Origin: Dyadobacter arcticus
GTDB taxonomy: Bacteria; Bacteroidota; Bacteroidia; Cytophagales; Spirosomataceae
Direction: 5' to 3'
Assembly: GCF_011762185.1 (NCBI RefSeq)
Contig: NZ_JAASQJ010000001.1
Location: forward strand, 682,001 to 746,000
Length of the DNA stretch: 64,000 nucleotides
The notes under the pieces are model-generated. The model saw nothing but the letters and a program-made list of their open reading frames with translations, had not been told where the DNA came from and made no database searches. Below, piece by piece: positions 8,862-18,188 of this stretch (the first letter of the stretch is position 1; each line of letters begins with the position of its first letter). Both the position numbers and the translations under genes were made by a program.

Positions 8862-10307
8862 ATGACTAAATATTTTTTCCTGTTTTTGACCCTGGCTGCG
8901 AACCCATCAGGTTCGCCATTATATGCACAGGCTGCCAAACCAAGCCGTCCCAACATTGTTTTCATCCTCGCCGACGATCTGGGATATGGTGATGTGGGTT
9001 TCAATGGACAAAAGTTGATCAAAACGCCTCATATTGATCGTTTGGCCCGAGAGGGGATGATATTCAACCAATTTTATGCAGGTACCTCCGTTTGCGCCCC
9101 TTCGCGTTCGTCTTTATTGAGCGGGCAACATACAGGTCATACCTATATCCGCGGAAATAAAAGCGTGGAACCGGAAGGGCAGCAGCCGATTGCCGATTCT
9201 GTGCTGACGGTGGCGGAAATCCTCAAAAAGGCCGGTTATGTCACGGGAGCTTTTGGCAAGTGGGGCCTCGGGCCGGTAGGTTCGGAAGGCGATCCAAATA
9301 AACAGGGCTTTGACCATTTCTATGGATATAATTGTCAGAGTCTCGCGCATCGCTACTACCCTAATCACCTTTGGAATAATGACCGTAAAATTATATTGGA
9401 AGCCAACAAAAACCTGATTTATAATAAGGATTACGCGCCAGACCTGATCCAAAAACAAGCGCTTTCTTTTATAGATAGCAAGGATGGTGAGCAGCCTTTT
9501 TTTCTGTTTTTGCCTTATATCCTTCCTCACGCGGAACTGGTTGTTCCCGACGACAGTATTTTCCAATACTACAAAGGGAAATTTGAAGAGAAACCTTTCA
9601 AAGGGGCAGATTATGGCCCCGGGGCAACTGGCGGCGGTTATGCATCTCAGGAATTCCCACACGCAACTTTTGCTGCCATGGTTTCCCGTCTTGATATGTA
9701 TGTAGGGCAGGTATTACAAAAATTGAAAGAAAAGGGCCTAGATAAAAATACGTTGGTAATCTTCACAAGTGATAATGGTCCGCATGTTGAAGGTGGGGCC
9801 GATCCGAAGTTTTTCAATAGCAGCGGCGGATTTCGCGGTGTGAAAAGGGACCTTTATGAAGGAGGCATGCGAGAGCCATTTGCGGCGCGCTGGCCGGGCA
9901 CGATTAAGCCAGGTTCGAAAAGCGACTTTATTGGCGCGTTCTGGGACATCCTTCCCACATTTGCGGAGCTTGCAAATGCGAAGGCACCAACAAACATTGA
10001 TGGGATATCATTTACAGATGCATTGAAAGGAATGCCAACCCAGAAAAAACACGAATACTTGTATTGGGAATTTCATGAACAGGGCGGGAGGCAAGCCGTA
10101 CGGCAAGGAAATTGGAAAGCCGTGCGCCAAAAAGCGGCTGGGAATCCGGATGCATTGGTAGAATTGTATGACTTGTCCAAAGATCCCTCGGAAACGACCA
10201 ATCTGACTCCGCAATTTCCTGATAAGGCAAAGGAATTGGGTCAGATCATGAACAAGGCACATGTGTCATCGGCTATTTTCCCCTTCGGAAGCCTTGCGAC
10301 GAATTGA
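8862..10307 (+). CDS. S1-family arylsulfatase-like enzyme, exported
   Basis: A 481-residue sulfatase with a signal peptide ending near LYAQ (residue 23). It shows the metal site NIVFILADDLGYGD, the canonical formylglycine motif CAPSR at residues 78-82 with the following SSLLSG, GAFGKWGLG, LPYILPHAE and TSDNGPH. The layout is that of arylsulfatase A-like enzymes acting on sulfated glycans in the periplasm or outside. It lies in the same direction as the other sulfatase, 401 bp downstream, and has low overall similarity to it, so they probably differ in specificity. Its last 42 bp overlap the 3' end of the convergent M23 peptidase gene. Confidence 0.94.
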   Translation: MTKYFFLFLTLAANPSGSPLYAQAAKPSRPNIVFILADDLGYGDVGFNGQKLIKTPHIDRLAREGMIFNQFYAGTSVCAPSRSSLLSGQHTGHTYIRGNKSVEPEGQQPIADSVLTVAEILKKAGYVTGAFGKWGLGPVGSEGDPNKQGFDHFYGYNCQSLAHRYYPNHLWNNDRKIILEANKNLIYNKDYAPDLIQKQALSFIDSKDGEQPFFLFLPYILPHAELVVPDDSIFQYYKGKFEEKPFKGADYGPGATGGGYASQEFPHATFAAMVSRLDMYVGQVLQKLKEKGLDKNTLVIFTSDNGPHVEGGADPKFFNSSGGFRGVKRDLYEGGMREPFAARWPGTIKPGSKSDFIGAFWDILPTFAELANAKAPTNIDGISFTDALKGMPTQKKHEYLYWEFHEQGGRQAVRQGNWKAVRQKAAGNPDALVELYDLSKDPSETTNLTPQFPDKAKELGQIMNKAHVSSAIFPFGSLATN

Positions 10308-11462
10308 AATAGTCTTCCGATACTTTTGAATTGTTACCGTGGGAATATAGCCCTTGGTTCCATCTTCCAATTGAACACGATATCCTTTGGGAATTTCACC
10401 CAATATTCTAACCAGTGTATTGGAAGGCAATGATCTGATTTGTTCGGATTCCTGAAATTGTGCAGAAGTAAACAAACTCGTTTTTTTCCTAATAAGAACC
10501 GTATCACCCAGCCAAGGCGAACGCTCCGGCAGACCTGGTATCTTCTCCTTCCGATCATTAATGAACGGCAGCGGATTGACCGCACCAGAGCTACGGGAGT
10601 AAATCCCGAAATGCAAATGTGGCGCGGTGGTGATTGCATTACCGGTATTTCCCACCAATCCTAGTGTGTCGCCCCTGGTAACCTTCTGACCTACTGCTAC
10701 TAGCTGACTATCCAAATGTGCGTAATAAAGTGAGTACGGAGTTCCGAGTGAGGACATAAAAACAACTTTTCCGCCCAAATTATTTGTGCCTGTCTGTGTT
10801 ATGAAACCGCTCTGCGAAGCAATTACCGGTGTCCCGCGTTTGGCGCTGATGTCTATGCCTTCATGAGATCTTATTCCTCTGTCACGTTCGGCGCCCCAAT
10901 AGCTGATCACGCTCGACATATTATAACCCGCAACTGGAAAGCCCAATGAGGGCAATGTTGATAATGTGAGTGTTACGGAAAGTTTGTCATTCAGCCCAGT
11001 TTGAAGTCGGAGCAGTAAGGTGTCACTTTCGTAATTGTCATAAGTTAAAACCTGTCCGCCTTCACCTAGGTAATCGATTCGCTGTGTTTTGCCGTTGGAT
11101 TTGATTTTATATAACTCTACGAACAGCCGGGAAACGGTATCCTGTTGATCGCGGAGCGGCGTGATGACAAGTCTTCTGCCTTCCGGAATTTGCAGACGGA
11201 TCGCCTGCGCGGGAATAGAGTCCCCGAGATAAAAGCGTTCCTGATAGGGCGCAATTGAAAATACTGAATCATTCAGCACTTCCTGCCCGACCCTAAACCA
11301 GGTCTGGCCAGCTATGGTTTTTTCCAGTTTGTCTTTATAGAGCTCTTTTTCATAATGTTCCTGTGGTGTAACGGGAAACCAGTGCGATACCGGTACCGGC
11401 TTGCAACATGCCAGCCAGAAAATCGCAATAATACAGAGTATGTTATTGATAATGTGCTTCAT
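10266..11462 (-). CDS. M23-family metallopeptidase, probable lipoprotein
   Basis: Cell-wall endopeptidase of the LytM/M23 type. The zinc site is complete: RSHEGIDIS (HxxxD), then YYAHLDSQ, and APHLHFGIY with the HxH motif. The N-terminus from the chosen ATG at 11462 is a lipoprotein-like signal (IIAIFWLACC), with the cysteine at about residue 19 as lipidation site; an earlier in-frame ATG at 11483 would put charged residues before it and is less likely. The C-terminus (VRILGEIPKGYRV, DGTKGYIP) looks like an SH3-type domain. Likely role: trimming peptidoglycan cross-links from the outer membrane or periplasm. The 3' end overlaps the sulfatase gene on the other strand by 42 bp. Confidence 0.9.
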   Translation of the reverse strand: MKHIINNILCIIAIFWLACCKPVPVSHWFPVTPQEHYEKELYKDKLEKTIAGQTWFRVGQEVLNDSVFSIAPYQERFYLGDSIPAQAIRLQIPEGRRLVITPLRDQQDTVSRLFVELYKIKSNGKTQRIDYLGEGGQVLTYDNYESDTLLLRLQTGLNDKLSVTLTLSTLPSLGFPVAGYNMSSVISYWGAERDRGIRSHEGIDISAKRGTPVIASQSGFITQTGTNNLGGKVVFMSSLGTPYSLYYAHLDSQLVAVGQKVTRGDTLGLVGNTGNAITTAPHLHFGIYSRSSGAVNPLPFINDRKEKIPGLPERSPWLGDTVLIRKKTSLFTSAQFQESEQIRSLPSNTLVRILGEIPKGYRVQLEDGTKGYIPTVTIQKYRKTISIRRKASEGENSR

Positions 11463-11589
11463 CCGTTCAATGTCATTAGTCAACCGCAGGCTAACAAATC
11501 CATGCCATTGGGAAAATGAAAGGCTGCAATAATTTGCTATTGTTCACAATGCGGGTTCGGAGAAACTTTCGCTGGATGTTCAAAGGAAA

Positions 11590-11612
11590 TCGGAGAGAGT
11601 CACTATCTCCGA
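11590..11612 (-). terminator. Possible terminator after the DUF1579 gene
   Basis: TCGGAGA and TCTCCGA arms (7 bp) enclose a 9-nt loop, followed on the minus strand by a broken T-rich tract. It lies 47 bp beyond the stop of the gene ending at 11659. The U-tract is weak. Confidence 0.35.
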
Positions 11613-11658
11613 CATTATCAAATCCCCCTTTACATTCGAATTTTTAGGTTTAACAGCG

Positions 11659-12156
11659 TCACCCAACCCGCCTGTAAACGGTCTCCGTCGCCTTATCCTC
11701 CTGGCCTTCCGGCGAAATGTTGTAGGCGGTGATGATCATTTGATCGGGATTGGCGAGGTGGACGGTGGTTCGCCAGCCCCAGGGCTCGGGAAAATCCGGG
11801 CTGCCATAACTTCCCAAAACCGAAAACCCCTGGTCGATGGAATGACCCTCAGACAGCATAATTCCGGTGCTCATGTGAAAACTGTCGATCCAGGAGGACT
11901 GAAATTTGTTATTTGAAATGTCGAATCCGTAAATGGCAATTCCCTCAAATGGTTCGCCGCTCAGGCTGCCTCGGTATTCGTGCAGAATAAACCGGCCGCC
12001 GAGAACAGATCGGATCGTACCGGTCATGGGTGAGTCATCTGCAACAACGTTGGGTTCAAACCAGGTCTTGGTGTTTCCTTCCCAACTCCCGACAAAGGCC
12101 TGAATGTGCTGGTGAATGCCGGATTCCAGCGAAATTTCGAATTTGGTTTTGCTCAC
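11659..12156 (-). CDS. DUF1579 domain protein
   Basis: A 165-residue cytoplasmic protein without a signal peptide. The DUF1579 features are visible: FVGSWEGNTKTWF near residue 21, SVLGGRFILHEYRG, and FEGIAIYGFDISNNKF, followed by a beta-rich C-terminal half ending ATETVYRRV. Members fold as small beta-barrels of the lipocalin-like type; their biochemical role is unknown. It stands alone, divergent from the AraC-type regulator at 12319, with a nested inverted repeat in the shared 162-bp gap. Confidence 0.8.
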   Translation of the reverse strand: MSKTKFEISLESGIHQHIQAFVGSWEGNTKTWFEPNVVADDSPMTGTIRSVLGGRFILHEYRGSLSGEPFEGIAIYGFDISNNKFQSSWIDSFHMSTGIMLSEGHSIDQGFSVLGSYGSPDFPEPWGWRTTVHLANPDQMIITAYNISPEGQEDKATETVYRRVG

Positions 12157-12173
12157 AGTGCTTTAAATTTTTA

Positions 12174-12245
12174 GCCACGAATACTTGAATGTGCACGAAT
12201 TTATTAAATTCTGGTATTATTCGTGCCTATTAGTGCATTCGTGGC
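12174..12245. repeat. Nested inverted repeat (GCCACGAAT family)
   Basis: Outer arms GCCACGAAT (12174-12182) and ATTCGTGGC (12237-12245), inner arms GCACGAAT (12193-12200) and ATTCGTGC (12219-12226). The motif resembles a widely dispersed family of imperfect palindromes in environmental bacterial genomes. It sits between two divergently transcribed genes, 74 bp upstream of the AraC-type start. Confidence 0.65.
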
Positions 12246-12318
12246 CCCCTAAAAAGGGGTATTCGAGCCAAAAAAGTCCTATATTGCTATCCGCTTTCAT
12301 CAATTCAAAATCATCAAC

Positions 12319-13320
12319 ATGGTACAATTAGGTCTTTTGATTACAAACAAGCACCGTTTATTAAGTGTAGCAGCCCTTTTGGACGTATTTGAATCAGTCA
12401 ACAGTTTTTATGAAAGAATCAATGAGCCGGCTTTTTTTAACATTAACCTGTTCTCCTCCGATAACCAACCGGGCGCGTATTACGGGTCTTATGCTATGCA
12501 ATCGATCCAGAATTCAGGACAAATGGATTTAATTTTAGTACCTGCTTTTGGTGCCGGAGATCTTGGAATTTCGGTTTCCGGTAACAAAATGTTTATTCCC
12601 TGGCTTTGGGAACAGCGCAAAAAGGGGGCTGAGATTGCCAGTTTTTGTACAGGGGCATTTTTACTTGCCGCTGCCGGGTTATTAAATGGCAAAGAAGCGA
12701 CCACACACATTGATTCTGCCCAGGCATTGGCTTCCAATTTTCCAGAAATCATTATGAAAAGCGACGCGGTCGTCACAGATGACTCGGGAATTTATACCAG
12801 CGGAGGTGCTACCAGCAGCTTTCACCTTATGCTTTATCTGATTCAGAGGCGTTGCGGTAAGGAGCTTACCCTCAAGACCGCTAAAATGTTTGCGATTGAT
12901 ATGGATCGGGAGCAGCAAACGTACTTCGGTACATTCTCACCCTCACAAAATCATGGTGACGGACTTGTGAACATGGCGCAGCAAAAGATAGAAAAAGAAT
13001 ACCAGGAGGGCAGCACCATTGAAACTTTGATCCAGGACATTCCCGCAAGCAGACGAAATGTTGTACGCAGGTTCAAACAAGCAATTGGCGTTACGCCGAT
13101 TGAATATCTCCAGCGTACCAGAATAGAAGCGGCCAAAAAATTGCTTGCTCAAACAGATCAGAGCGTCCTGGAAGTGATGTTGAATTCGGGATATAATGAT
13201 TTAAAATCTTTCCGCCAGCTATTCAAAAAAAGCACGGGGGTTACCCCAAAAGAATACCGCGACAAATTCAACATTGCCCGGCTCGAAAATACCAATCGAC
13301 TTGAAAGGAAGTCAGCCTAG
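12319..13320 (+). CDS. GlxA-like AraC-family regulator (DJ-1/PfpI domain plus HTH)
   Basis: A 333-residue regulator. Residues ~3-190 form a DJ-1/PfpI (class I amidotransferase-like) domain with the elbow cysteine in ASFCTGAFLLA (C110) and the AAGLLNGKEATTH segment. Residues ~225-320 are an AraC-type double helix-turn-helix (RRNVVRRFKQAIG, EVMLNSGYNDLKSFRQLFKK, TGVTPKEYR). GlxA-like proteins sense small metabolites or amines and activate nearby genes; the ligand here is unknown. No gene follows in the same direction: a strong bidirectional terminator begins 5 bp after the stop. Confidence 0.92.
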   Translation: MVQLGLLITNKHRLLSVAALLDVFESVNSFYERINEPAFFNINLFSSDNQPGAYYGSYAMQSIQNSGQMDLILVPAFGAGDLGISVSGNKMFIPWLWEQRKKGAEIASFCTGAFLLAAAGLLNGKEATTHIDSAQALASNFPEIIMKSDAVVTDDSGIYTSGGATSSFHLMLYLIQRRCGKELTLKTAKMFAIDMDREQQTYFGTFSPSQNHGDGLVNMAQQKIEKEYQEGSTIETLIQDIPASRRNVVRRFKQAIGVTPIEYLQRTRIEAAKKLLAQTDQSVLEVMLNSGYNDLKSFRQLFKKSTGVTPKEYRDKFNIARLENTNRLERKSA

Positions 13321-13324
13321 ATGT

Positions 13325-13365
13325 AAAATCAAGAAACCCGGTTACTCGCCGGGTTTCTTGATTTT
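13325..13365. terminator. Strong bidirectional intrinsic terminator
   Basis: A perfect 17-bp stem (AAAATCAAGAAACCCGG with its complement at 13349-13365) around a 7-nt loop, T-rich on both sides. It sits between convergent genes: the AraC-type regulator (plus) and the large glycoside hydrolase (minus, stop at 13374), and can end both transcripts. Confidence 0.9.
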
Positions 13366-13373
13366 TAGAGGGC

Positions 13374-16300
13374 TTAATTTAGCTTAGCAACTTTCCTGAA
13401 CGCATGTTGCTGTTCCTGACTTATTTCCACAATGTACATGCTGGCAGGTAGGTGCGAAATGTCCAGTTTATGGGAGAATTTATCCCCGCTTTTGTGAACA
13501 CGGATTGTCTGGTGCAAACGTCCTGAACCTGCTTCAAACAGTTTAATTTCTACATTTCCAATGCTGTTATTTGCAAGGTCTACACTGATAAAATCAGAGG
13601 TAGGGTTTGGATAAATTTTCACATCTGCGTGTAGGGTTTCAATTGGCATTGCAGCACTCTCAATCGCTGCCGTTCTTGCATTGGATGCATTTCCTGCGAT
13701 AACAAAAATGGGCGTTTCCCCAGCCGTGACGGTTACTTTGCCATCTACAATTGGTTTTTCCTGAACGTCCATATTGCTGCTACCGGCAAGAGGAGTGTAT
13801 ATTTTGGCAATGCCAGATTCATTGAGATTAACCTCATACTCAGCTGTCCTGCCCACCTCATCCGGGACGGTCAGTACAAAAAGCGACTTTCCATTCAATT
13901 CGTATCGGTCCACGATCGGGTCGTTATTTAAAGTTTCCTTATAGCGGTAGTTGCCAAATTGTTTGTTCACCTGATTGATATAGTCCGCGGCTGGTCTGCG
14001 GGTCTGGTCGGCATTGAGTAAGCCGGAAGTTCCAAACATACCTGAGCCGGTGTTATCATCATACATTTGATAAAAGAATACTTTCTCAATGCCCGCTCTC
14101 GCCGAAAAAAGGGAAGTCCTCAAAACCCAGTCCGCCTGGGTAACCAATGCTGATTTGCTTCCAATCGGTATCGCTTTCAAGGGACTTCCCTGATTTACAT
14201 CGTAGCCCGTTTCAGTGATCCAAACAGGCATATCATAGGATATTTCATGCGATGTCTTCATAAAATCATCCAAAATCTGTTTGGCATTTGTGACTTCCGG
14301 AGCTGCGCCGCGCGTCGAAGTGCCACTTTGGTTCATCGTAGCATTATCTACGTAAAGGTGGAAATTCACGATGTCCCAGCAGAGGTTAACCGTCCCATCA
14401 GCCTTGTATCCGCGGTATTGTTTGCACCAATCGACCATTCCTTTAATGTAATCCGGACCGCTTACCAATCCTGCAATCACCACTTTCATATTAGGATCGG
14501 CATTTTTAATGCCCACACCAGCACCCATCGTGTTTTTATGACCATCATAAAAAGCAGATAAGTTCGCTGCATATTCGCGGGCAGTCTGGTAAGCTTTGCG
14601 CCCCTTCCACCATTTATCCCGTTCGTTATCACATTCAATGTACTTCACCAAATTAAGACCGATTTTCACCGAGTTAGGCACATCTCCGTTCCATCTTGGC
14701 GTGTTATGGGTGCTTAATAAAGCCGGGTCTACATTGGTATTGCTTCCATATCTTGCCGCATATTGGAAACCCATTTTTGCCTGTTCCTTATAAGAATTCG
14801 GATCATTAAAATCCTTTCCAAACCGCACTGGTACGTTTTCATTGTCCTGCTCACCGGCCGGATAGCTGTCCAGCATCCAGTTAGGTAAGGTTTTTAAACA
14901 AGCCAGTACTTCTATATTTTCTGCTTTGCAGCGTTCATAAATGGCATCGTAATTCCAGCCTCCGTAAATAGTTGGATTGTAGGTGTAAACCCCTTCTTCC
15001 GGCTCCAATTTTTGCCAATCCATATAGTGGCGAAATCCACCGAAGCTTTTGGCCATATTCATCAGCGGCTCGTTGATCTGGCCGGGGTTGCTGCCCAACT
15101 CAAAATTCCACTCATAACCATTCACCCCAAACATATCGCCAAGCCGTGCTGATTTCTGTGGAACAGGTCCGAAAGTCTGAGTAGGAGGTGTGTAGGTTCC
15201 GTAAAACTCCATTTCAGTTGGCAGGACACCCTGAACCTTTAAAACGAGGTATTTAAAATTGCCAACCGGCGCATTGAGCTTGAATTTTGCCTCACCGGGA
15301 ACCTGGCTATCCGGGTTGGGCCCCACCCAGCTATTATATTCGTATCCTTTGAACGTCGCGATCTGAATGCGCTCCCATTGGTCGGTAATCACAGAAAGAC
15401 TCATTGGACTGTCAGGTGCGGAACCTTCAAAATCAAAGAATTTAATGGCCTCGATGGTGATTTGCTCTCCTTCGAGCAATGGGTAGTAAGCTTCGTATTC
15501 GTTCAAGACCTTACCCCAGCCGGTGTTCACATTAACCTGTGTATTTCCGTCAAAAAGTCCATCTAACCCGCTGGTTGCATTGGTCAGCTGATACCAGCGC
15601 TTCGGGTCGAGCGAAATTTTCACTAGCGGTGTTGAGGGAGAATTTGGGTGTACCAATTGCGTTTGCGTAACGTCGGCAGCGGCTGCGAATGAGGTGCTTC
15701 CAGCCTGGGATGCCGTTATCACCGAAGTGCCTTCGCCCACAATGGTAGCTTTCCAGTTTCCGGTAGCATTGGATACGGTAATTACGGAAGTATTGGAGGA
15801 TGAGAAAGTAACAGGTACCTCATTGTTCGTGCTGGTCGCATTAATGTTAAAGGCTGGCTCGCCGGGTGTTTTCGCAGAAAGTGCTGAGAAACTGATGACA
15901 GCTTGTGGCTTCGGTATGTTATTGCCAGGCTGGGCTTCAAACCAGTTGATATTGAAATTCCCCCTATCAGCATAAAGTCGCAATACCTGATGTCCGGCGG
16001 TCAAAGTCGCTGTGGTGCTCAATGTTTGATAGCTTTGCCAACCGCCCGTCCATGGGATAATAATGCTGCCTAAAACCTCTCCTGAGGCTTTTTTTATTTC
16101 AATTTGACCGTTTCCATTTGGAGAAGCTACTCGGAACTGGAAGGTATGTACGCCTGCATTGGCCACATTTACATGATAATCCATCCAGTCACCGTCTTCA
16201 ATGCTGCCCACATTCAAAACACCGTTTGCGTCACCCGTATTTTCTGTCTGGATCACGCTTGCGCCATCAAAATCTTCCGCTTCAATTTTACCAGGGAGTT

Positions 16301-17930
16301 GTTTCGTCAATAAAGGAATTTCTCCCGCTATCTCAATCCAATTGAGGTTAAATGCGCCCTGCTGGGCGAAAATGCGGATATTGTGGTTTCCGGCTGATAA
16401 GGTTGCAGTAGTACTCACGGTCACAAAATTCTGCCAGCCGCCAGTTCTCGGAACACTTACCTGGCCAATTGTAGGTCCGTTCCCATCTTTGATTTGGATC
16501 ATGCCATTTCCCCAGCTGTTCGCTACCCGAAAGAAGAAAGTATAAGTACCGCCCACAGCAACATTGGCATTATACTCGAGCCAGTCGTTATCGTCGATAC
16601 TGGATACTACCGTTCCGCCGCCCGCGTCCTGCGTGGTTTCGCTGCCCACATTACTCGCTAAATCAAATGCCTCGGCTTCAATTTTTGCAGGTATTGAAAC
16701 CCCAGCAGATAGCGCTTCAAACCAATTCAGGTTAAAACCACCTTTATTGGCAAATAACCTGAGCACCTGATGTCCTGCGGGTAGCGTAATTGGTGTACCC
16801 AATGTCTGATAACTTTGCCAGCCGCCAGTCCAGGGAACGTCAACCTGCCCAAGCACATTTCCGGCAGCATTCTTAACTTGTACCAGTCCGTTGCCATTCG
16901 CGCTGGCCGCACGGAATTTGAAATTATATAGCCCGCCAGTTTGCACATTGAGGTGGTAATCCATCCAGTCTCCATCGTCGATGCTTCCAACATTCATAGC
17001 ACCATCCGTATCTCCCGTGTTTTCGGTTTGTATGTTGTTGGCGTTGCTGAAATTTTCGGCTTCGATTTTGCCAGGCAAGTTTTTGGTCAGCAAAGGCACC
17101 TCACCCGCAACCTCAAACCAGTTGAAATTAAAAGCACCTTGTTGGGCGTAAATCCGGATGATTTGATTTCCTTCCGGAAGGCTTGCAGTGGTGCTAACCG
17201 TGACATAATTTTGCCAGCCGCCAGTCCTAGGCACATTCACGTCTCCCAGAGCAGTTCCACCTGCATTCCTGACTTCAATTTTTCCATTTCCCCAACTATT
17301 GGCCACGCGGAAAAAGAAAGTGTAAGTGCCTGATGAAGAAACATTCACATTGTATTCCATCCAATCATTGTCGTCAATGTCGGCCACGTTCATGCCGCCG
17401 CCCGCATCTTGAGTAACTTCATTTCTGACATTGCTGGCAAGGTCAAAACTTTCCGCTTCCACTTTTCCAGGTAAGTTTACCGATGGTGCGGATGCTTCAA
17501 ACCAGTTGAATGCAAAAGTGCCATGTTCGGCAAAGAATCGGATTGTTTGGTTACCTGCCGGCAAAGCTGCAAGCATTGTAATATCGGCCCAGCCTTGCAT
17601 TCCGCCCGTTCTTGGCAGGAGTTTTTGTCCTAGTACCGTTCCGTTCGAAGCTTTTAATTGAATGGTGGCATTGTCGCTGAATCCGTTGGCAAAGCGCAAC
17701 TTGAAGGAATAATAGCCAGCGGAAGCTACATTTACATTGTATTCCACCCAGCTTCCGTCGTTCATCCAGCCCACATCCAATCCTCCGTTTACATCTTCTG
17801 ACGCCTCAGTGCCGACGCCTTGGATGGCATCAAAACTTTCGGCTTCGATTTTCGCAGTTAGCGGGCGATAAGATTGTGCAATGCAATTAAAGCTGAAGAG
17901 CAACAGCAAGGAAAGTAAACTATTTTTCAT
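13374..17930 (-). CDS. Secreted multimodular glycoside hydrolase with five CBM6-like modules and T9SS tail
   Basis: A 1518-residue exoenzyme. After a signal peptide (1-18) come five tandem CBM6-like modules starting near residues 25, 153, 287, 415 and 548, each opening KIEAE(S/N/A/D)F and closing FNWFE/NINWFE, with WMxY/WLEY aromatic motifs. A Big-like domain (~680-760) and a discoidin-like domain (~765-910) follow. The catalytic part (~920-1340) has the look of a clan GH-A barrel: acid/base Glu ~1103 in YIECDNERD and nucleophile Glu ~1240 in VWITETGYD. The end is a T9SS type A sorting domain (KIYPNPTSDF...). Modules 2 and 4, and 3 and 5, are closest to each other. GH family and substrate are not assigned. 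No operon partners. Confidence 0.88.
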   Translation of the reverse strand: MKNSLLSLLLLFSFNCIAQSYRPLTAKIEAESFDAIQGVGTEASEDVNGGLDVGWMNDGSWVEYNVNVASAGYYSFKLRFANGFSDNATIQLKASNGTVLGQKLLPRTGGMQGWADITMLAALPAGNQTIRFFAEHGTFAFNWFEASAPSVNLPGKVEAESFDLASNVRNEVTQDAGGGMNVADIDDNDWMEYNVNVSSSGTYTFFFRVANSWGNGKIEVRNAGGTALGDVNVPRTGGWQNYVTVSTTASLPEGNQIIRIYAQQGAFNFNWFEVAGEVPLLTKNLPGKIEAENFSNANNIQTENTGDTDGAMNVGSIDDGDWMDYHLNVQTGGLYNFKFRAASANGNGLVQVKNAAGNVLGQVDVPWTGGWQSYQTLGTPITLPAGHQVLRLFANKGGFNLNWFEALSAGVSIPAKIEAEAFDLASNVGSETTQDAGGGTVVSSIDDNDWLEYNANVAVGGTYTFFFRVANSWGNGMIQIKDGNGPTIGQVSVPRTGGWQNFVTVSTTATLSAGNHNIRIFAQQGAFNLNWIEIAGEIPLLTKQLPGKIEAEDFDGASVIQTENTGDANGVLNVGSIEDGDWMDYHVNVANAGVHTFQFRVASPNGNGQIEIKKASGEVLGSIIIPWTGGWQSYQTLSTTATLTAGHQVLRLYADRGNFNINWFEAQPGNNIPKPQAVISFSALSAKTPGEPAFNINATSTNNEVPVTFSSSNTSVITVSNATGNWKATIVGEGTSVITASQAGSTSFAAAADVTQTQLVHPNSPSTPLVKISLDPKRWYQLTNATSGLDGLFDGNTQVNVNTGWGKVLNEYEAYYPLLEGEQITIEAIKFFDFEGSAPDSPMSLSVITDQWERIQIATFKGYEYNSWVGPNPDSQVPGEAKFKLNAPVGNFKYLVLKVQGVLPTEMEFYGTYTPPTQTFGPVPQKSARLGDMFGVNGYEWNFELGSNPGQINEPLMNMAKSFGGFRHYMDWQKLEPEEGVYTYNPTIYGGWNYDAIYERCKAENIEVLACLKTLPNWMLDSYPAGEQDNENVPVRFGKDFNDPNSYKEQAKMGFQYAARYGSNTNVDPALLSTHNTPRWNGDVPNSVKIGLNLVKYIECDNERDKWWKGRKAYQTAREYAANLSAFYDGHKNTMGAGVGIKNADPNMKVVIAGLVSGPDYIKGMVDWCKQYRGYKADGTVNLCWDIVNFHLYVDNATMNQSGTSTRGAAPEVTNAKQILDDFMKTSHEISYDMPVWITETGYDVNQGSPLKAIPIGSKSALVTQADWVLRTSLFSARAGIEKVFFYQMYDDNTGSGMFGTSGLLNADQTRRPAADYINQVNKQFGNYRYKETLNNDPIVDRYELNGKSLFVLTVPDEVGRTAEYEVNLNESGIAKIYTPLAGSSNMDVQEKPIVDGKVTVTAGETPIFVIAGNASNARTAAIESAAMPIETLHADVKIYPNPTSDFISVDLANNSIGNVEIKLFEAGSGRLHQTIRVHKSGDKFSHKLDISHLPASMYIVEISQEQQHAFRKVAKLN

Positions 17931-18188
17931 AGAGGAAGGATTAAATTCACTTCTAAGATAGTATTTATTCGAGATTGAGATATAGGAAAATAGAAATTAC
18001 TATGTTGTGTTTGTGAGTAAAATAGGTCTACAAATCGCAAACCTTCATAAATCAGTGGAATAAATTGTATAGAACAGGCGAAAATTCCTACGGTATCCGC
18101 CAAACAAATTTGATTTTCTGAAAGAGTGATCAGACATCTGGTTGACTATCAGGAATGATTTTTTCCATAAGCTGCATAAACTTAGAAC

